NCBI RefSeq assembly: GCF_000292345.1
Contig: NZ_ALOU01000010.1
Span: forward strand, 1-64,000
DNA from: Cupriavidus sp. BIS7
GTDB lineage: Bacteria > Pseudomonadota > Gammaproteobacteria > Burkholderiales > Burkholderiaceae
Direction: 5' to 3'
Length of the DNA: 64,000 nt
In this document: one piece after another, positions 9,483-17,412 of the stretch
Layout: every line of letters starts with the position of its first letter
Numbering within the stretch: position 1 is the first letter of the stretch
Notes under the pieces: model-generated
Database searches by the model: none
The model's input: the letters and a program-made list of their open reading frames with translations, nothing else
What the model was told of the DNA's origin: nothing
Made by a program: the position numbers and the translations under genes

Positions 9483-9971
9483 ATGGCGAACACGCTTTCC
9501 CCCTCCCAGACCGGCGGCAACACGAGCAAGCGCGGCCGACTGCTGCTGATCGGCGGCGGCGTACTGGTTGTGGTGCTGGGCGTTGGCGGCTTCGTGCTTG
9601 GCAGCGTCATCGGCGGCAACCATCAGCCGGCGGCGCCGGCAGCGCCCGTGGTGCCGCCTCCGATCTTCGTGCCGCTGGACGCGTTCACCGTGAACCTCAA
9701 GAGCGAGGACGGCGACCGCTTCCTGCACACCGGCCTGTCTCTCAAGGTGGCGGACAGCGAGACCCAGGCGCGCCTGGCGCAGTACCAGCCGGAAGCACGC
9801 AGCCGCATCCTGCTGCTGCTGTCGGCCCGCCAGCCGGCCGATCTGGCAACCGTGGAAGGCAAGCGCAAGCTGGCACAGGACATCCAGGCGACTGTCAGCC
9901 AGCCGTTTGCCCCGAGCCTGCCGCCGCAGAAGATCCTGGACGTCTTGTTTACATCGTTCGTGGTGCAGTAA
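9483..9971 (+). CDS. fliL: flagellar basal body-associated protein FliL
   Basis: A 162-residue single-pass inner-membrane protein that sits around the stator-rotor interface and supports torque generation. A membrane segment is visible at residues 20-41 (LLLIGGGVLVVVLGVGG), followed by a proline/alanine linker, then the periplasmic domain beginning VPLDAFTVNLKSEDGDRFLHTGLSLKV, the family hallmark. The C-terminus ends in a short hydrophobic VLFTSFVVQ as is typical. The ATG at 9483 was chosen; an in-frame upstream extension of 17 residues is not family-like. First gene of the visible fliLMNOPQR run; no upstream fliK is present because acnB is there on the other strand. Confidence 0.92.
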   Translation: MANTLSPSQTGGNTSKRGRLLLIGGGVLVVVLGVGGFVLGSVIGGNHQPAAPAAPVVPPPIFVPLDAFTVNLKSEDGDRFLHTGLSLKVADSETQARLAQYQPEARSRILLLLSARQPADLATVEGKRKLAQDIQATVSQPFAPSLPPQKILDVLFTSFVVQ

Positions 9972-10116
9972 GCCGTGTGCCTGCCTCGCGAATCCCGAGC
10001 CAAACCGATATGAAACTGCCCGCCGTTCTTCACTGCTTCCGTCGCGCCGTGCGCGCCGCCTGAAGCCGGACATGGACCGTTTCATCCTTAAAGCCGTTCA
10101 CGGGGCAGGACACTAG

Positions 10117-11127
10117 ATGGCCTACGACAAGTTCCTCTCGCAGGACGAGGTAGACGAACTACTGAAAGGCGTATCGGGCGAAGCCGATGCGCCCGTGGCA
10201 AGCGCGCCCGCCGCCGACGACGGCGGGGTCCGGCCGTACAACCTGGCCACCCAGGAACGGGTGGTCCGCGGCCGTCTGCACACGCTGGAAATCATCAACG
10301 AACGCTTTGCCCGCGCGCTGCGCACGGCGCTGTTCAACTTCATCCGCCGTGGCGCGGACATCTCGGTGGGCTCGGTGCGCATCGAGAAATATGGCGACTT
10401 CGTCCGCAACCTGCCCGTTCCGACCAACCTGAACCTGGTCCACATGAAGCCGCTGCGGGGCACCGCGCTGTTCGTGTACGACCCGAATCTCGTATTTCTC
10501 GTCGTCGACAACCTGTTCGGCGGCGACGGCCGCTTCCACACCCGCGTGGAAGGCCGCGACTTCACACAGACCGAGCAGCGCATCATCCGCCGCATGCTCG
10601 ACCTCACGCTCACCAGCTACGGCCAGGCCTGGCGCACCGTGCATCCGATCGAGTTCGACTATGTCCGCTCGGAGATGCACACGAAGTTCGCCAACGTGGC
10701 CGGCCCGAACGATGCCGTGGTCACCACCGCGTTCCATATCGAACTGGGCGCCGTGGGCGGGCAGCTTCATATCTGCATTCCGTTCTCGATGATCGAGCCG
10801 CTGCGCGATCTGCTGATGAATCCGCTGCAGGACGAAGTCGAGGTGGACAAGCGCTGGCTCGGCCAGCTTTCCAACCAGTTGCGAGCCGCCGAAGTGGAAC
10901 TGGTGGCCGAATTCGCACACCTGCGCAGCACCGTGGCCGAGGTACTGGCCTTGCGCAAGGGCGACGTGCTGCCGATCGAACTGCCCGAACACATCTTCGG
11001 CAAGGTGGACGGCGTGCCCGTCATGCAGTGCGGCTTCGGCACCATGAATGGCCAGTACGCGCTGCGCGTGGAACGAATGATCAATTACCAAGATAGCGAT
11101 TCCAACAAGGAAACCGATCATGACTGA
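10117..11127 (+). CDS. fliM: flagellar motor switch protein FliM
   Basis: Rotor C-ring protein of 336 residues that receives phospho-CheY and sets rotation direction. The N-terminal LSQDEVDELLKG (residues 7-18) is the CheY-P binding segment. The middle CheC-like domain includes NGQYALRVERM late in the chain and MKPLRGTALFVYDPNLVF early, and the C-terminal SpoA-type domain follows. It overlaps fliN by 8 bases, and lies 145 bases after fliL, the only loose joint in the operon. Confidence 0.95.
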   Translation: MAYDKFLSQDEVDELLKGVSGEADAPVASAPAADDGGVRPYNLATQERVVRGRLHTLEIINERFARALRTALFNFIRRGADISVGSVRIEKYGDFVRNLPVPTNLNLVHMKPLRGTALFVYDPNLVFLVVDNLFGGDGRFHTRVEGRDFTQTEQRIIRRMLDLTLTSYGQAWRTVHPIEFDYVRSEMHTKFANVAGPNDAVVTTAFHIELGAVGGQLHICIPFSMIEPLRDLLMNPLQDEVEVDKRWLGQLSNQLRAAEVELVAEFAHLRSTVAEVLALRKGDVLPIELPEHIFGKVDGVPVMQCGFGTMNGQYALRVERMINYQDSDSNKETDHD

Positions 11128-11590
11128 CGGCACCCAGGACAAGCCGGTCGATCCGATGGACGATTGGGCCAGCGCCCTCGCGGAGCAGACCAGCGCCGAG
11201 CAGGCAGCCCCTGCTGCCGCCATGGCCGCCACCGCTGCCGCTCCGGCGGCGCAAGCCATGCCTGCCGCCACGCCGGCGGCCTCCACCGTGTTCCCGCCGC
11301 TGGCGCAGGACGCACCGAGCGGCTTCCACAACGATATCGGGATGATTCTCGATATTCCCGTGCAGCTGACCGTGGAACTGGGCCGCACCAAGGTACCCAT
11401 CAAGAACCTGCTGCAGCTTGCGCAGGGTTCGGTGGTGGAACTCGACGGCCTGGCCGGCGAACCGATGGACGTGCTCGTCAACGGCTACCTGATTGCCCAG
11501 GGTGAAGTGGTGGTGGTGAACGACAAGTTCGGCATCCGCCTGACGGACATCATCACGCCGTCCGAACGCATCCGGAAGCTCAACAAATGA
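11120..11590 (+). CDS. fliN: flagellar motor switch protein FliN
   Basis: C-ring protein of 156 residues. The N-terminal 65 residues are alanine/proline-rich and probably flexible; the C-terminal SpoA domain is clear (DIPVQLTVELGRTKVPIKN, then GSVVELDGLAGEPMDVLVNG and VVNDKFGIRLTDI). With FliM it forms the switch and also docks the export ATPase complex. Start ATG at 11120 overlaps fliM; its stop overlaps fliO by 4 bases. Confidence 0.94.
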   Translation: MTDGTQDKPVDPMDDWASALAEQTSAEQAAPAAAMAATAAAPAAQAMPAATPAASTVFPPLAQDAPSGFHNDIGMILDIPVQLTVELGRTKVPIKNLLQLAQGSVVELDGLAGEPMDVLVNGYLIAQGEVVVVNDKFGIRLTDIITPSERIRKLNK

Positions 11591-12135
11591 CAGCAGCATC
11601 GCGCCGGCCTGCCGCGGGCATCGCCCTGACGGGCCTTGCCGCAACCAGCGCTACCGGCGCGCATGCTGCCGATGTCGTCCTCAGTACCGCCCAGGCGGGC
11701 ACCCCCGCCAGCGGTGCGGCGGCCAGCCATCTGGCCACCTCCAGTGCGCCGGTCATCAGCAGCGGGGCCAGCCTGGCGCAAGCGGGCCTGGGCCTGTTCG
11801 CCGTCATCGCACTGATTCTGGCGATGGCCTGGGTAGCGCGCCGCGTTGGACTGGTGCGCCACGGCTCGGGCAACGCGTCGATGAAGGTGGTCGGCAGCCT
11901 GATGCTCGGTCCGCGCCAGAAGGTGGTCACCGTGGAAGTTGGCGATACGTGGCTGGTGCTTGGCGTATCGCCCAACGAAATCCGCCCGCTGCACACACTC
12001 GCCGCGCGGCCGGACACCGGCGCCCCAGATAGCTCACAACCGGGTTCACAACCGGGCTCACAACCGCCACAGCGCATGCAAGGCGGATTTGGCGAACGGC
12101 TGATGCGCGCCATGCAGGAAAACCTCAAGAAATGA
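11587..12135 (+). CDS. fliO: flagellar biosynthesis protein FliO
   Basis: A 182-residue export-gate assembly factor. An N-terminal hydrophobic stretch with an AHA-A signal-like end is followed by a membrane segment at about residues 65-86 ([22 protein letters not shown]), then the conserved cytoplasmic part [24 protein letters not shown]. The tail contains [12 protein letters not shown], encoded by three tandem 12-bp units at 12034-12069. The gene overlaps both neighbours by 4 bases. FliO helps stabilise FliP during assembly of the type III export gate. Confidence 0.9.
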   Translation: MTAASRRPAAGIALTGLAATSATGAHAADVVLSTAQAGTPASGAAASHLATSSAPVISSGASLAQAGLGLFAVIALILAMAWVARRVGLVRHGSGNASMKVVGSLMLGPRQKVVTVEVGDTWLVLGVSPNEIRPLHTLAARPDTGAPDSSQPGSQPGSQPPQRMQGGFGERLMRAMQENLKK

Positions 12136-12935
12136 ACTCGCTGCGTGCCGACGACGTACGGCATTCCGTGCGCCATGTACGCCATGTGCGCGTGGCTGCC
12201 GCCCTGCTGGCACTGCTGCCGCTTGCGCTCTGGCTCGTGCCCGAATCGGCGCTGGCCCAGTCGCTGCCCGGCGTAACCAGCCGGCCGGGCCCCGGTGGCG
12301 GCCAGACCTGGTCGCTGTCGATCCAGACGCTGGTCCTGCTGACCTCGCTGTCGTTCCTGCCCGCGGCCATGCTGATGATGACCGGCTTCACGCGGATCAT
12401 CATCGTGCTGGGCCTGCTGCGCAACGCGCTGGGCACGGCATCGTCGCCGCCCAACCAGGTGCTGGTGGGGCTGTCGCTGTTCCTGACGTTCTTCGTGATG
12501 TCGCCGGTGTTCGACAAGGTCTACACCGACGCCTACCAGCCGCTGTCGGAAAACAGGATCAGCCTGGAGACCGCCGCCCAGCGCGCCGCCGTGCCGCTGC
12601 GCGCGTTCATGATGCGCCAGACCCGCGAGAAGGACCTTGCGCTGTTCGCGCAGATGGCGAAGACACCGGAAATGCAGGGCCCAGACGACGTGCCGTTCTC
12701 GGTGCTGGTGCCCGCGTTCGTCACCAGCGAACTGAAGACCGCGTTCCAGATCGGCTTCACGATCTTTATCCCGTTCCTCATCATCGATCTCGTCGTGGCC
12801 AGCGTGCTGATGGCGATGGGCATGATGATGGTGCCGCCCGCCACCATATCGCTGCCGTTCAAGCTGATGCTGTTCGTGCTCGTCGATGGCTGGCAACTGC
12901 TGCTGGGCTCCCTGGCGCAGAGCTTCATGAACTGA
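12132..12935 (+). CDS. fliP: flagellar type III export protein FliP
   Basis: Core export-gate membrane protein of 267 residues. A cleavable signal peptide ends near SALAQS, then come four membrane segments with the family signatures [19 protein letters not shown] and [16 protein letters not shown], and late [29 protein letters not shown]. FliP, FliQ and FliR form the channel through which flagellar subunits are exported. The start overlaps fliO by 4 bases. Confidence 0.95.
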   Translation: MNSLRADDVRHSVRHVRHVRVAAALLALLPLALWLVPESALAQSLPGVTSRPGPGGGQTWSLSIQTLVLLTSLSFLPAAMLMMTGFTRIIIVLGLLRNALGTASSPPNQVLVGLSLFLTFFVMSPVFDKVYTDAYQPLSENRISLETAAQRAAVPLRAFMMRQTREKDLALFAQMAKTPEMQGPDDVPFSVLVPAFVTSELKTAFQIGFTIFIPFLIIDLVVASVLMAMGMMMVPPATISLPFKLMLFVLVDGWQLLLGSLAQSFMN

Positions 12936-12948
12936 CCGGAGGCCCGCC

Positions 12949-13218
12949 ATGACACCGGAAATGGTGATGACGATCGCCACGCAGGCGATGAAAATGACGC
13001 TGATGCTGGCCGCCCCGCTGCTGCTGGTGGCGCTGGCAGCCGGCCTGGTGGTGAGCCTGTTCCAGGCCGCGACGCAGATCAACGAAATGACGCTGACGTT
13101 CATCCCCAAGCTCATCGCGCTGTTCGCAACGATGGTGCTGGTCGGCCCCTGGATGATCAACACGTTCGTCGACTACATGCGCGGCGTGTTCCAGAGCATT
13201 CCCGCGCTGGCGCACTGA
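12949..13218 (+). CDS. fliQ: flagellar type III export protein FliQ
   Basis: An 89-residue protein with two membrane segments, the standard FliQ length. Visible signatures are LLLVALAAGLVVSLFQAATQINEMTLTFIPK (key part FQAATQINEMTLTF) and PWMINTFVDY. Four copies associate with the FliP/FliR gate. ATG at 12949 has GGAGG seven bases upstream. Confidence 0.95.
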   Translation: MTPEMVMTIATQAMKMTLMLAAPLLLVALAAGLVVSLFQAATQINEMTLTFIPKLIALFATMVLVGPWMINTFVDYMRGVFQSIPALAH

Positions 13219-13261
13219 CCGCCGCCACCCGCCCCACCTTTCACTTTTCGAGCCGCCCGCC

Positions 13262-14047
13262 GTGATCGAGGTCACCACTGCCCAGATATACGGGTGGATC
13301 GCCGCCTTCCTCTGGCCGATGTTCCGGCTGATGGCGCTGATCTCGGTGGCACCGGTGTTCAGCGAATCGTCGATTCCGCGCCGCCTCAAGATCCTGCTGG
13401 CGGCTGCGCTCGCGGTCATCATCTCCCCGACGATCGGCAAGATTCCCACGGCGCCGGTCTACTCTCTCGAAGGCCTGCTGGTCGTCCTCAATGAAGTCGG
13501 CATCGGCCTGTCGATGGGCTTTGCGATGCGGCTCGTGTTCGCAGCCGTGCAAATGGCCGGCGAAGTCATCGGCCTGCAGATGGGCCTGTCGTTCGCGTCG
13601 TTCTACGACCGCTCGTCAGGCGGGCAGACCATGGTGCTGTCGCGCTTCCTCAATGTCGTCGCCACGCTGCTGTTCCTCGCGCTGGACGGCCACCTGATGA
13701 TGCTGGCCGCGCTGGTCGACAGCTTCCAGGGCGTGCCAATCGCAGGCGTGCCGCTCTCCGGTCACGGCTGGGGCGCGCTGGCGCGTGCCGGATCGATCGT
13801 GTTCGCGTCGGGCACGCTGCTGGCGCTGCCGATGATCGCCGCATTGCTGACGATGAACCTGGCCATGGGCATCCTGAACCGCGCTTCGCCGCAGCTTTCG
13901 ATCTTCGCGGTCGGCTTTCCGGTCACGCTGCTGGGCGGCATGCTGGTACTTTCGCTGGTCATGCCGCACATGGGCGCCTACATGCAGCACCTGATCGAAG
14001 CGGGCCTGCAGACTGCCGCGACGGTACTCGACCAGCTTGCGCCGTAG
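13262..14047 (+). CDS. fliR: flagellar type III export protein FliR
   Basis: A 261-residue export-gate membrane protein with about six membrane segments. Visible family features are FRLMALISVAPVFSESSIPRR near residue 22, GLQMGLSFASFYDR near residue 103 and the hydrophobic C-terminal region. The start is GTG at 13262. It closes the fli operon, which ends at hairpins in 14053-14112. Confidence 0.94.
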   Translation: MIEVTTAQIYGWIAAFLWPMFRLMALISVAPVFSESSIPRRLKILLAAALAVIISPTIGKIPTAPVYSLEGLLVVLNEVGIGLSMGFAMRLVFAAVQMAGEVIGLQMGLSFASFYDRSSGGQTMVLSRFLNVVATLLFLALDGHLMMLAALVDSFQGVPIAGVPLSGHGWGALARAGSIVFASGTLLALPMIAALLTMNLAMGILNRASPQLSIFAVGFPVTLLGGMLVLSLVMPHMGAYMQHLIEAGLQTAATVLDQLAP

Positions 14048-14052
14048 GAACC

Positions 14053-14112
14053 GGCGGCCGGACATGCCGGCCGCCATGACGCTTGCGTGGGCTCTGCCGA
14101 GCTTCACGCAAG
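14053..14112. terminator. two GC-rich hairpins between fliR and the chemoreceptor gene
   Basis: GGCGGCCGG/CCGGCCGCC (14053-14075, 5-base loop) and CTTGCGTG/CACGCAAG (14082-14112, 15-base loop) are both perfect. Neither is followed by a T tract, so termination is plausible but not proven. They separate two convergent genes. Confidence 0.5.
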
Positions 14113-14125
14113 TTCCGCGAGAGTC

Positions 14126-15751
14126 TTACGTGTATGCGATGGCGCCCAGCGCAGCCGCCCGCCGGGCCGGCACGGCGCGTTGCACGCCTACGTCCGCCGG
14201 CAGCTTGAAGAACGCCACGGCATCGTCCAGGGACCGGCTCTGGTCCTGGAGCGCCTTTGAAGCATTGGCGGCCTCGTGCACCAGCGACGCGTTCTGCTGG
14301 GTGACCTGATCGATCTGCACGATCGCCTGGTTCACCTGCTCGATGCCGCGGTTCTGCTCCGCCGATGCCTCGGCAATCTCGTCGACGATATTGGTCACGC
14401 GCGCCACTGCCTGTGTCACGTCGGTCATGGTCTTGCCCGCTTCGTTCGCCAGGGACGAACCGGCCTGCACCTGGGCGACCGATGCTTCGATCAGGTCCTT
14501 GATCTCCTTGGCGGCGCTTGACGAGCGCTGCGCGAGTCCGCGAACCTCGCTGGCCACCACGGCAAACCCACGACCCTGCTCACCGGCACGCGCCGCTTCC
14601 ACCGCTGCATTGAGCGCCAGAATGTTGGTCTGGAACGCAATGCCTTCGATAATGCCGGTGATCTCCGCGATCTTGGTCGAGCTTGCGCTGATGCCTTCCA
14701 TCGTATCGACCACGCGGCTCACGGTTCCGCTGCCCAGTTGCGCCACTTCGGCCGCATTGCGTGCCAGCGCACTGGCCTGGCGGGCGTTCTCGGTGTTGTG
14801 CCGCACCGTGGCGGTCAGTTCCTCGATGCTGGCCGCGGTTTCCTCGAGCGATGCGGCCTGCTGCTCGGTGCGGCTCGACAGATCGATGTTGCCTTCCGAG
14901 ATCTGGCCCGTCGCCACCGCAATGCTTGAACTGCCCTCTCGCACGCGCGCCACCGTTTCGGTCAGGCGCTCGTTCATGTCGCGCAGCGCGCCGAGCAGCC
15001 GGCCGGTTTCGTCAGCGGAATCCACTTCGATACGTGCGCCAAGTTCGCCGCGTGCGACGGTACCTGCCGCCTCTACGGCGCGCTCGATCGGGCCGATAAT
15101 GGCGCGCGTCAGCAGCATGCCGCCGATCAACGCGAATGCGACTGCGGCAATCGACACGATGATCAGCAGGTTGCGCTGCATTACGTACTCGTCCTGCAGG
15201 CGCTTGATCATCTCCGCCTGACGCTCATGCGTGAAGGTGATGTAGGTGTTGGTGGCCTTGATCAGCTCGGCCAGCAGCGGGCGGCACTCGTTGTTCATCT
15301 TTTCGGTCGCCGCATCGCGCTTGCCATCCAGGGCCAGCGCGACGATGGCGGTCGCCACGGGGCCATAGCGCGCTTCAACGCGATCCACCTCCGCCACGAG
15401 ATTGCGCGCCGTCTCGCTGACCCCGTCGGCCATGATCATCTGCTTGAGCCGGGTCATCCGCGCCTCAACGTCCTCATGCGCCTTCAGGACCGCTGCCTTC
15501 TCCAGGCTGATGTCGGCCTGCGTCGTCACCAGCACCAGATTGCGTGCGGCGATGGCACGGCGGTCAACGGCGGTACGCACCTGTGTCGCTGCCTCTGCTC
15601 GCGCATTGAGGCCGTTGATGTAGGCACTGAACCCGTCCGTGGCCTGGCTCAATGCGCGAAGTGACAACCCGGAGACCACCAGCACGATCAGCGCGAGTGC
15701 GCCAAACCCCGCCAGGAGCCTGGTCTTGATCGACAGATCACGAAACTTCAT
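14126..15751 (-). CDS. methyl-accepting chemotaxis protein
   Basis: A chemoreceptor of 541 residues. The order is: membrane segment at residues 10-32, a periplasmic four-helix-bundle sensor (about 33-188), second membrane segment (about 190-210, [20 protein letters not shown]), HAMP domain, then the long cytoplasmic signalling coil with the highly conserved hairpin [20 protein letters not shown] region (key part [18 protein letters not shown]) that binds CheA/CheW. There is no CheR/CheB-tethering pentapeptide at the C-terminus. The ATG at 15751 was chosen because a G-rich Shine-Dalgarno run precedes it; an 11-residue upstream extension is possible. The ligand is unknown. It follows the fli operon in convergent orientation. 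Confidence 0.93.
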   Translation of the reverse strand: MKFRDLSIKTRLLAGFGALALIVLVVSGLSLRALSQATDGFSAYINGLNARAEAATQVRTAVDRRAIAARNLVLVTTQADISLEKAAVLKAHEDVEARMTRLKQMIMADGVSETARNLVAEVDRVEARYGPVATAIVALALDGKRDAATEKMNNECRPLLAELIKATNTYITFTHERQAEMIKRLQDEYVMQRNLLIIVSIAAVAFALIGGMLLTRAIIGPIERAVEAAGTVARGELGARIEVDSADETGRLLGALRDMNERLTETVARVREGSSSIAVATGQISEGNIDLSSRTEQQAASLEETAASIEELTATVRHNTENARQASALARNAAEVAQLGSGTVSRVVDTMEGISASSTKIAEITGIIEGIAFQTNILALNAAVEAARAGEQGRGFAVVASEVRGLAQRSSSAAKEIKDLIEASVAQVQAGSSLANEAGKTMTDVTQAVARVTNIVDEIAEASAEQNRGIEQVNQAIVQIDQVTQQNASLVHEAANASKALQDQSRSLDDAVAFFKLPADVGVQRAVPARRAAALGAIAYT

Positions 15752-15788
15752 AGCTACCCCCCCAATTACCGAAAGTACGGCCAAGGTT

Positions 15789-15809
15789 TTGCATCACAAC
15801 GTGATGCAA
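15789..15809. promoter_or_regulatory. perfect inverted repeat upstream of the chemoreceptor gene
   Basis: TTGCATCAC and GTGATGCAA are exact reverse complements separated by AAC. The site lies 38 bases upstream of the chemoreceptor start, a position suited to an operator. The binding protein is unknown. The remaining sequence up to 16011 shows nothing else recognisable. Confidence 0.5.
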
Positions 15810-16011
15810 TAAGCACTGAAATTCCCCGTATCACACGTCTCAGGACCACCACCTGCGGCGTCTTTGCGCCATGCCTTCAATGTATTGTTCGCAGGCTAAC
15901 GGTGCGAGCGTTGTGCGCTGCACCCTGCCGTGGAGGGGTGTGGCCCCAGAACCGCATAGGTGCTTGCCCGCAGCAACCGGTTGCAATGCCATCGATCACT
16001 CCCTGAGTTTT

Positions 16012-16034
16012 AAGTTGTATTTCATATGCATGTT
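16012..16034. promoter_or_regulatory. candidate NsrR site upstream of nnrS
   Basis: AAGTTGTATTT (16012-16022), one base, then ATATGCATGTT (16024-16034). Each half resembles the NsrR half-site AAGATGYATTT or its complement (second half 8 of 11). NsrR is a nitric-oxide-sensing repressor and nnrS is a known target, so the context supports the call. The site is 42 bases before the gene. Confidence 0.55.
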
Positions 16035-16075
16035 TTATAGAATCGATTGCGTCACGCGAGCACCCCTTCCTGATC

Positions 16076-17281
16076 ATGTCCGTCCTGCTGCCAATCTCCC
16101 CACCTTCCCGCTCCCAGGCCGGCTATCGCGGCCTGCCTGTGCTGGCCCTGGCATTCCGCCCGTTCTATCTGCTGGCCGCCGGATTCGGCGCGTTGGCCGT
16201 CGCAACATGGGTTGCCATCTACCTTGGCTGGTGGGCACCGTCCAGCCAGCCGTGGGCAGGCGTCATGCTCTGGCATGCACATGAAATGGTGTTCGGATTT
16301 TCGGCGGCGGTAGTGGTGGGCTTTCTGTTCACGGCCGGCAAGAACTGGACAGGCCTGCAAACCCCGCAGGGGGCATGGCTCGGCGCGCTGGCCGGCACCT
16401 GGCTGCTGGCGCGCGTGCTGATGTGGACCGGCCCGGCCTGGGCGGCCATCGCGGTGGACGCGGCGTTCCTGCCGCTTTGCAGCCTGACCTTCTATCGCAT
16501 CCTCCGGCGCGCCAAGAGCGAACGCAACTACGGACTGGCCATCGCGCTCGGCTTGATGGGTGCGCTGAACATTGGCTTCCATGCCGCAGTTCAGGCCGGC
16601 CAGATTGCCTGGGCACTGCATGCATGCGAAGCGGCAATCGGGTTCGTCGCCATCTTCGTCACGGTGATCGGTGGCCGCGTGATTCCGATGTTCACCGCCA
16701 ACGCCATTCCGGGTATCCGCATTCGCCGCTGGGCCGGCGTGGAGCGCAGCGTCATCGCGCTGACGCTTCTTGCGGCGCTGGCCAATGCCGTGCAGGCACC
16801 CGCCGCCATCACCGGCCTGCTGGCGGCAGGGGCCGCCGTGGCACATGGCATCCGCCTTGCCGGATGGGATTCGCTGCGCACGGTACGCAAGCCCATCGTC
16901 AGCATCCTGCATGTTGCCTACGCGTTCCTGGCCATCGGCTTCGCGCTGATCGCGGCGGCCTCGGCCGGCTGGGTAGACCGCTCCTCCGCGCTCCACGCGC
17001 TGACCGTCGGGGCAATCGGCTGCGCCATCATCGCGATGATCACGCGCACCGCACTGGGCCACACTGGGCGCATGCTCCAGACCGGCCGCATGGAACACCT
17101 GGCTTACCTGTGCATGACGCTGGCAGCCGTTGTGCGGGTGGCGGTTCCGATCACACTGCCTGCGCACAAGCCTGAGGCCATTGCTGCCTCTGGCGCGCTG
17201 TGGGTGCTGGCGCTTGTTCTCTACCTTGCCAAGTACGCGCCCTACCTGATGCGGCCCCGCACCGATGGCCGGGAGGGTTGA
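16076..17281 (+). CDS. nnrS: NnrS-family membrane protein
   Basis: A 401-residue polytopic inner-membrane protein with about twelve hydrophobic segments. Family marks are LALAFRPFYLLAAGFGAL near residue 23, MLWHAHEMVFGF near residue 65 with two histidines likely to bind heme or metal, VTVIGGRVIPMFTANA near residue 198 and ITRTALGHTGR near residue 322. NnrS proteins are associated with nitric-oxide stress and are usually induced by NO regulators; here a candidate NsrR site lies just upstream. It is a single-gene unit ending at a hairpin (17328-17380). Confidence 0.9.
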   Translation: MSVLLPISPPSRSQAGYRGLPVLALAFRPFYLLAAGFGALAVATWVAIYLGWWAPSSQPWAGVMLWHAHEMVFGFSAAVVVGFLFTAGKNWTGLQTPQGAWLGALAGTWLLARVLMWTGPAWAAIAVDAAFLPLCSLTFYRILRRAKSERNYGLAIALGLMGALNIGFHAAVQAGQIAWALHACEAAIGFVAIFVTVIGGRVIPMFTANAIPGIRIRRWAGVERSVIALTLLAALANAVQAPAAITGLLAAGAAVAHGIRLAGWDSLRTVRKPIVSILHVAYAFLAIGFALIAAASAGWVDRSSALHALTVGAIGCAIIAMITRTALGHTGRMLQTGRMEHLAYLCMTLAAVVRVAVPITLPAHKPEAIAASGALWVLALVLYLAKYAPYLMRPRTDGREG

Positions 17282-17327
17282 GTCCCTCTCTGCATCACGC
17301 GCGGTACATGCCGCGCGGTCAAATGCA

Positions 17328-17380
17328 AGCGGCCACGTGATTCACCCGGGCCGAACCCGGATTGAATCGACGTGGCCGCT
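17328..17380. terminator. long hairpin between nnrS and the RND gene
   Basis: AGCGGCCACGT and ACGTGGCCGCT form an 11-bp stem around a loop with its own small CCGGG/CCCGG stem. There is no clear T tract, so it may act as a weak terminator for both convergent genes. A separate 16-bp perfect palindrome CACCTGACGTCAGGTG lies at 17387-17402 just after the RND stop. Confidence 0.5.
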
Positions 17381-17412
17381 GTTTGTCACCTGACGTCAGG
17401 TGCAAGACGGCG

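Noticed and set aside
17387..17402. 16-bp palindrome CACCTGACGTCAGGTG as an operator
   Set aside because: It lies directly after the pump stop codon between convergent genes, with no promoter to regulate; kept only as a note under the neighbouring hairpin.
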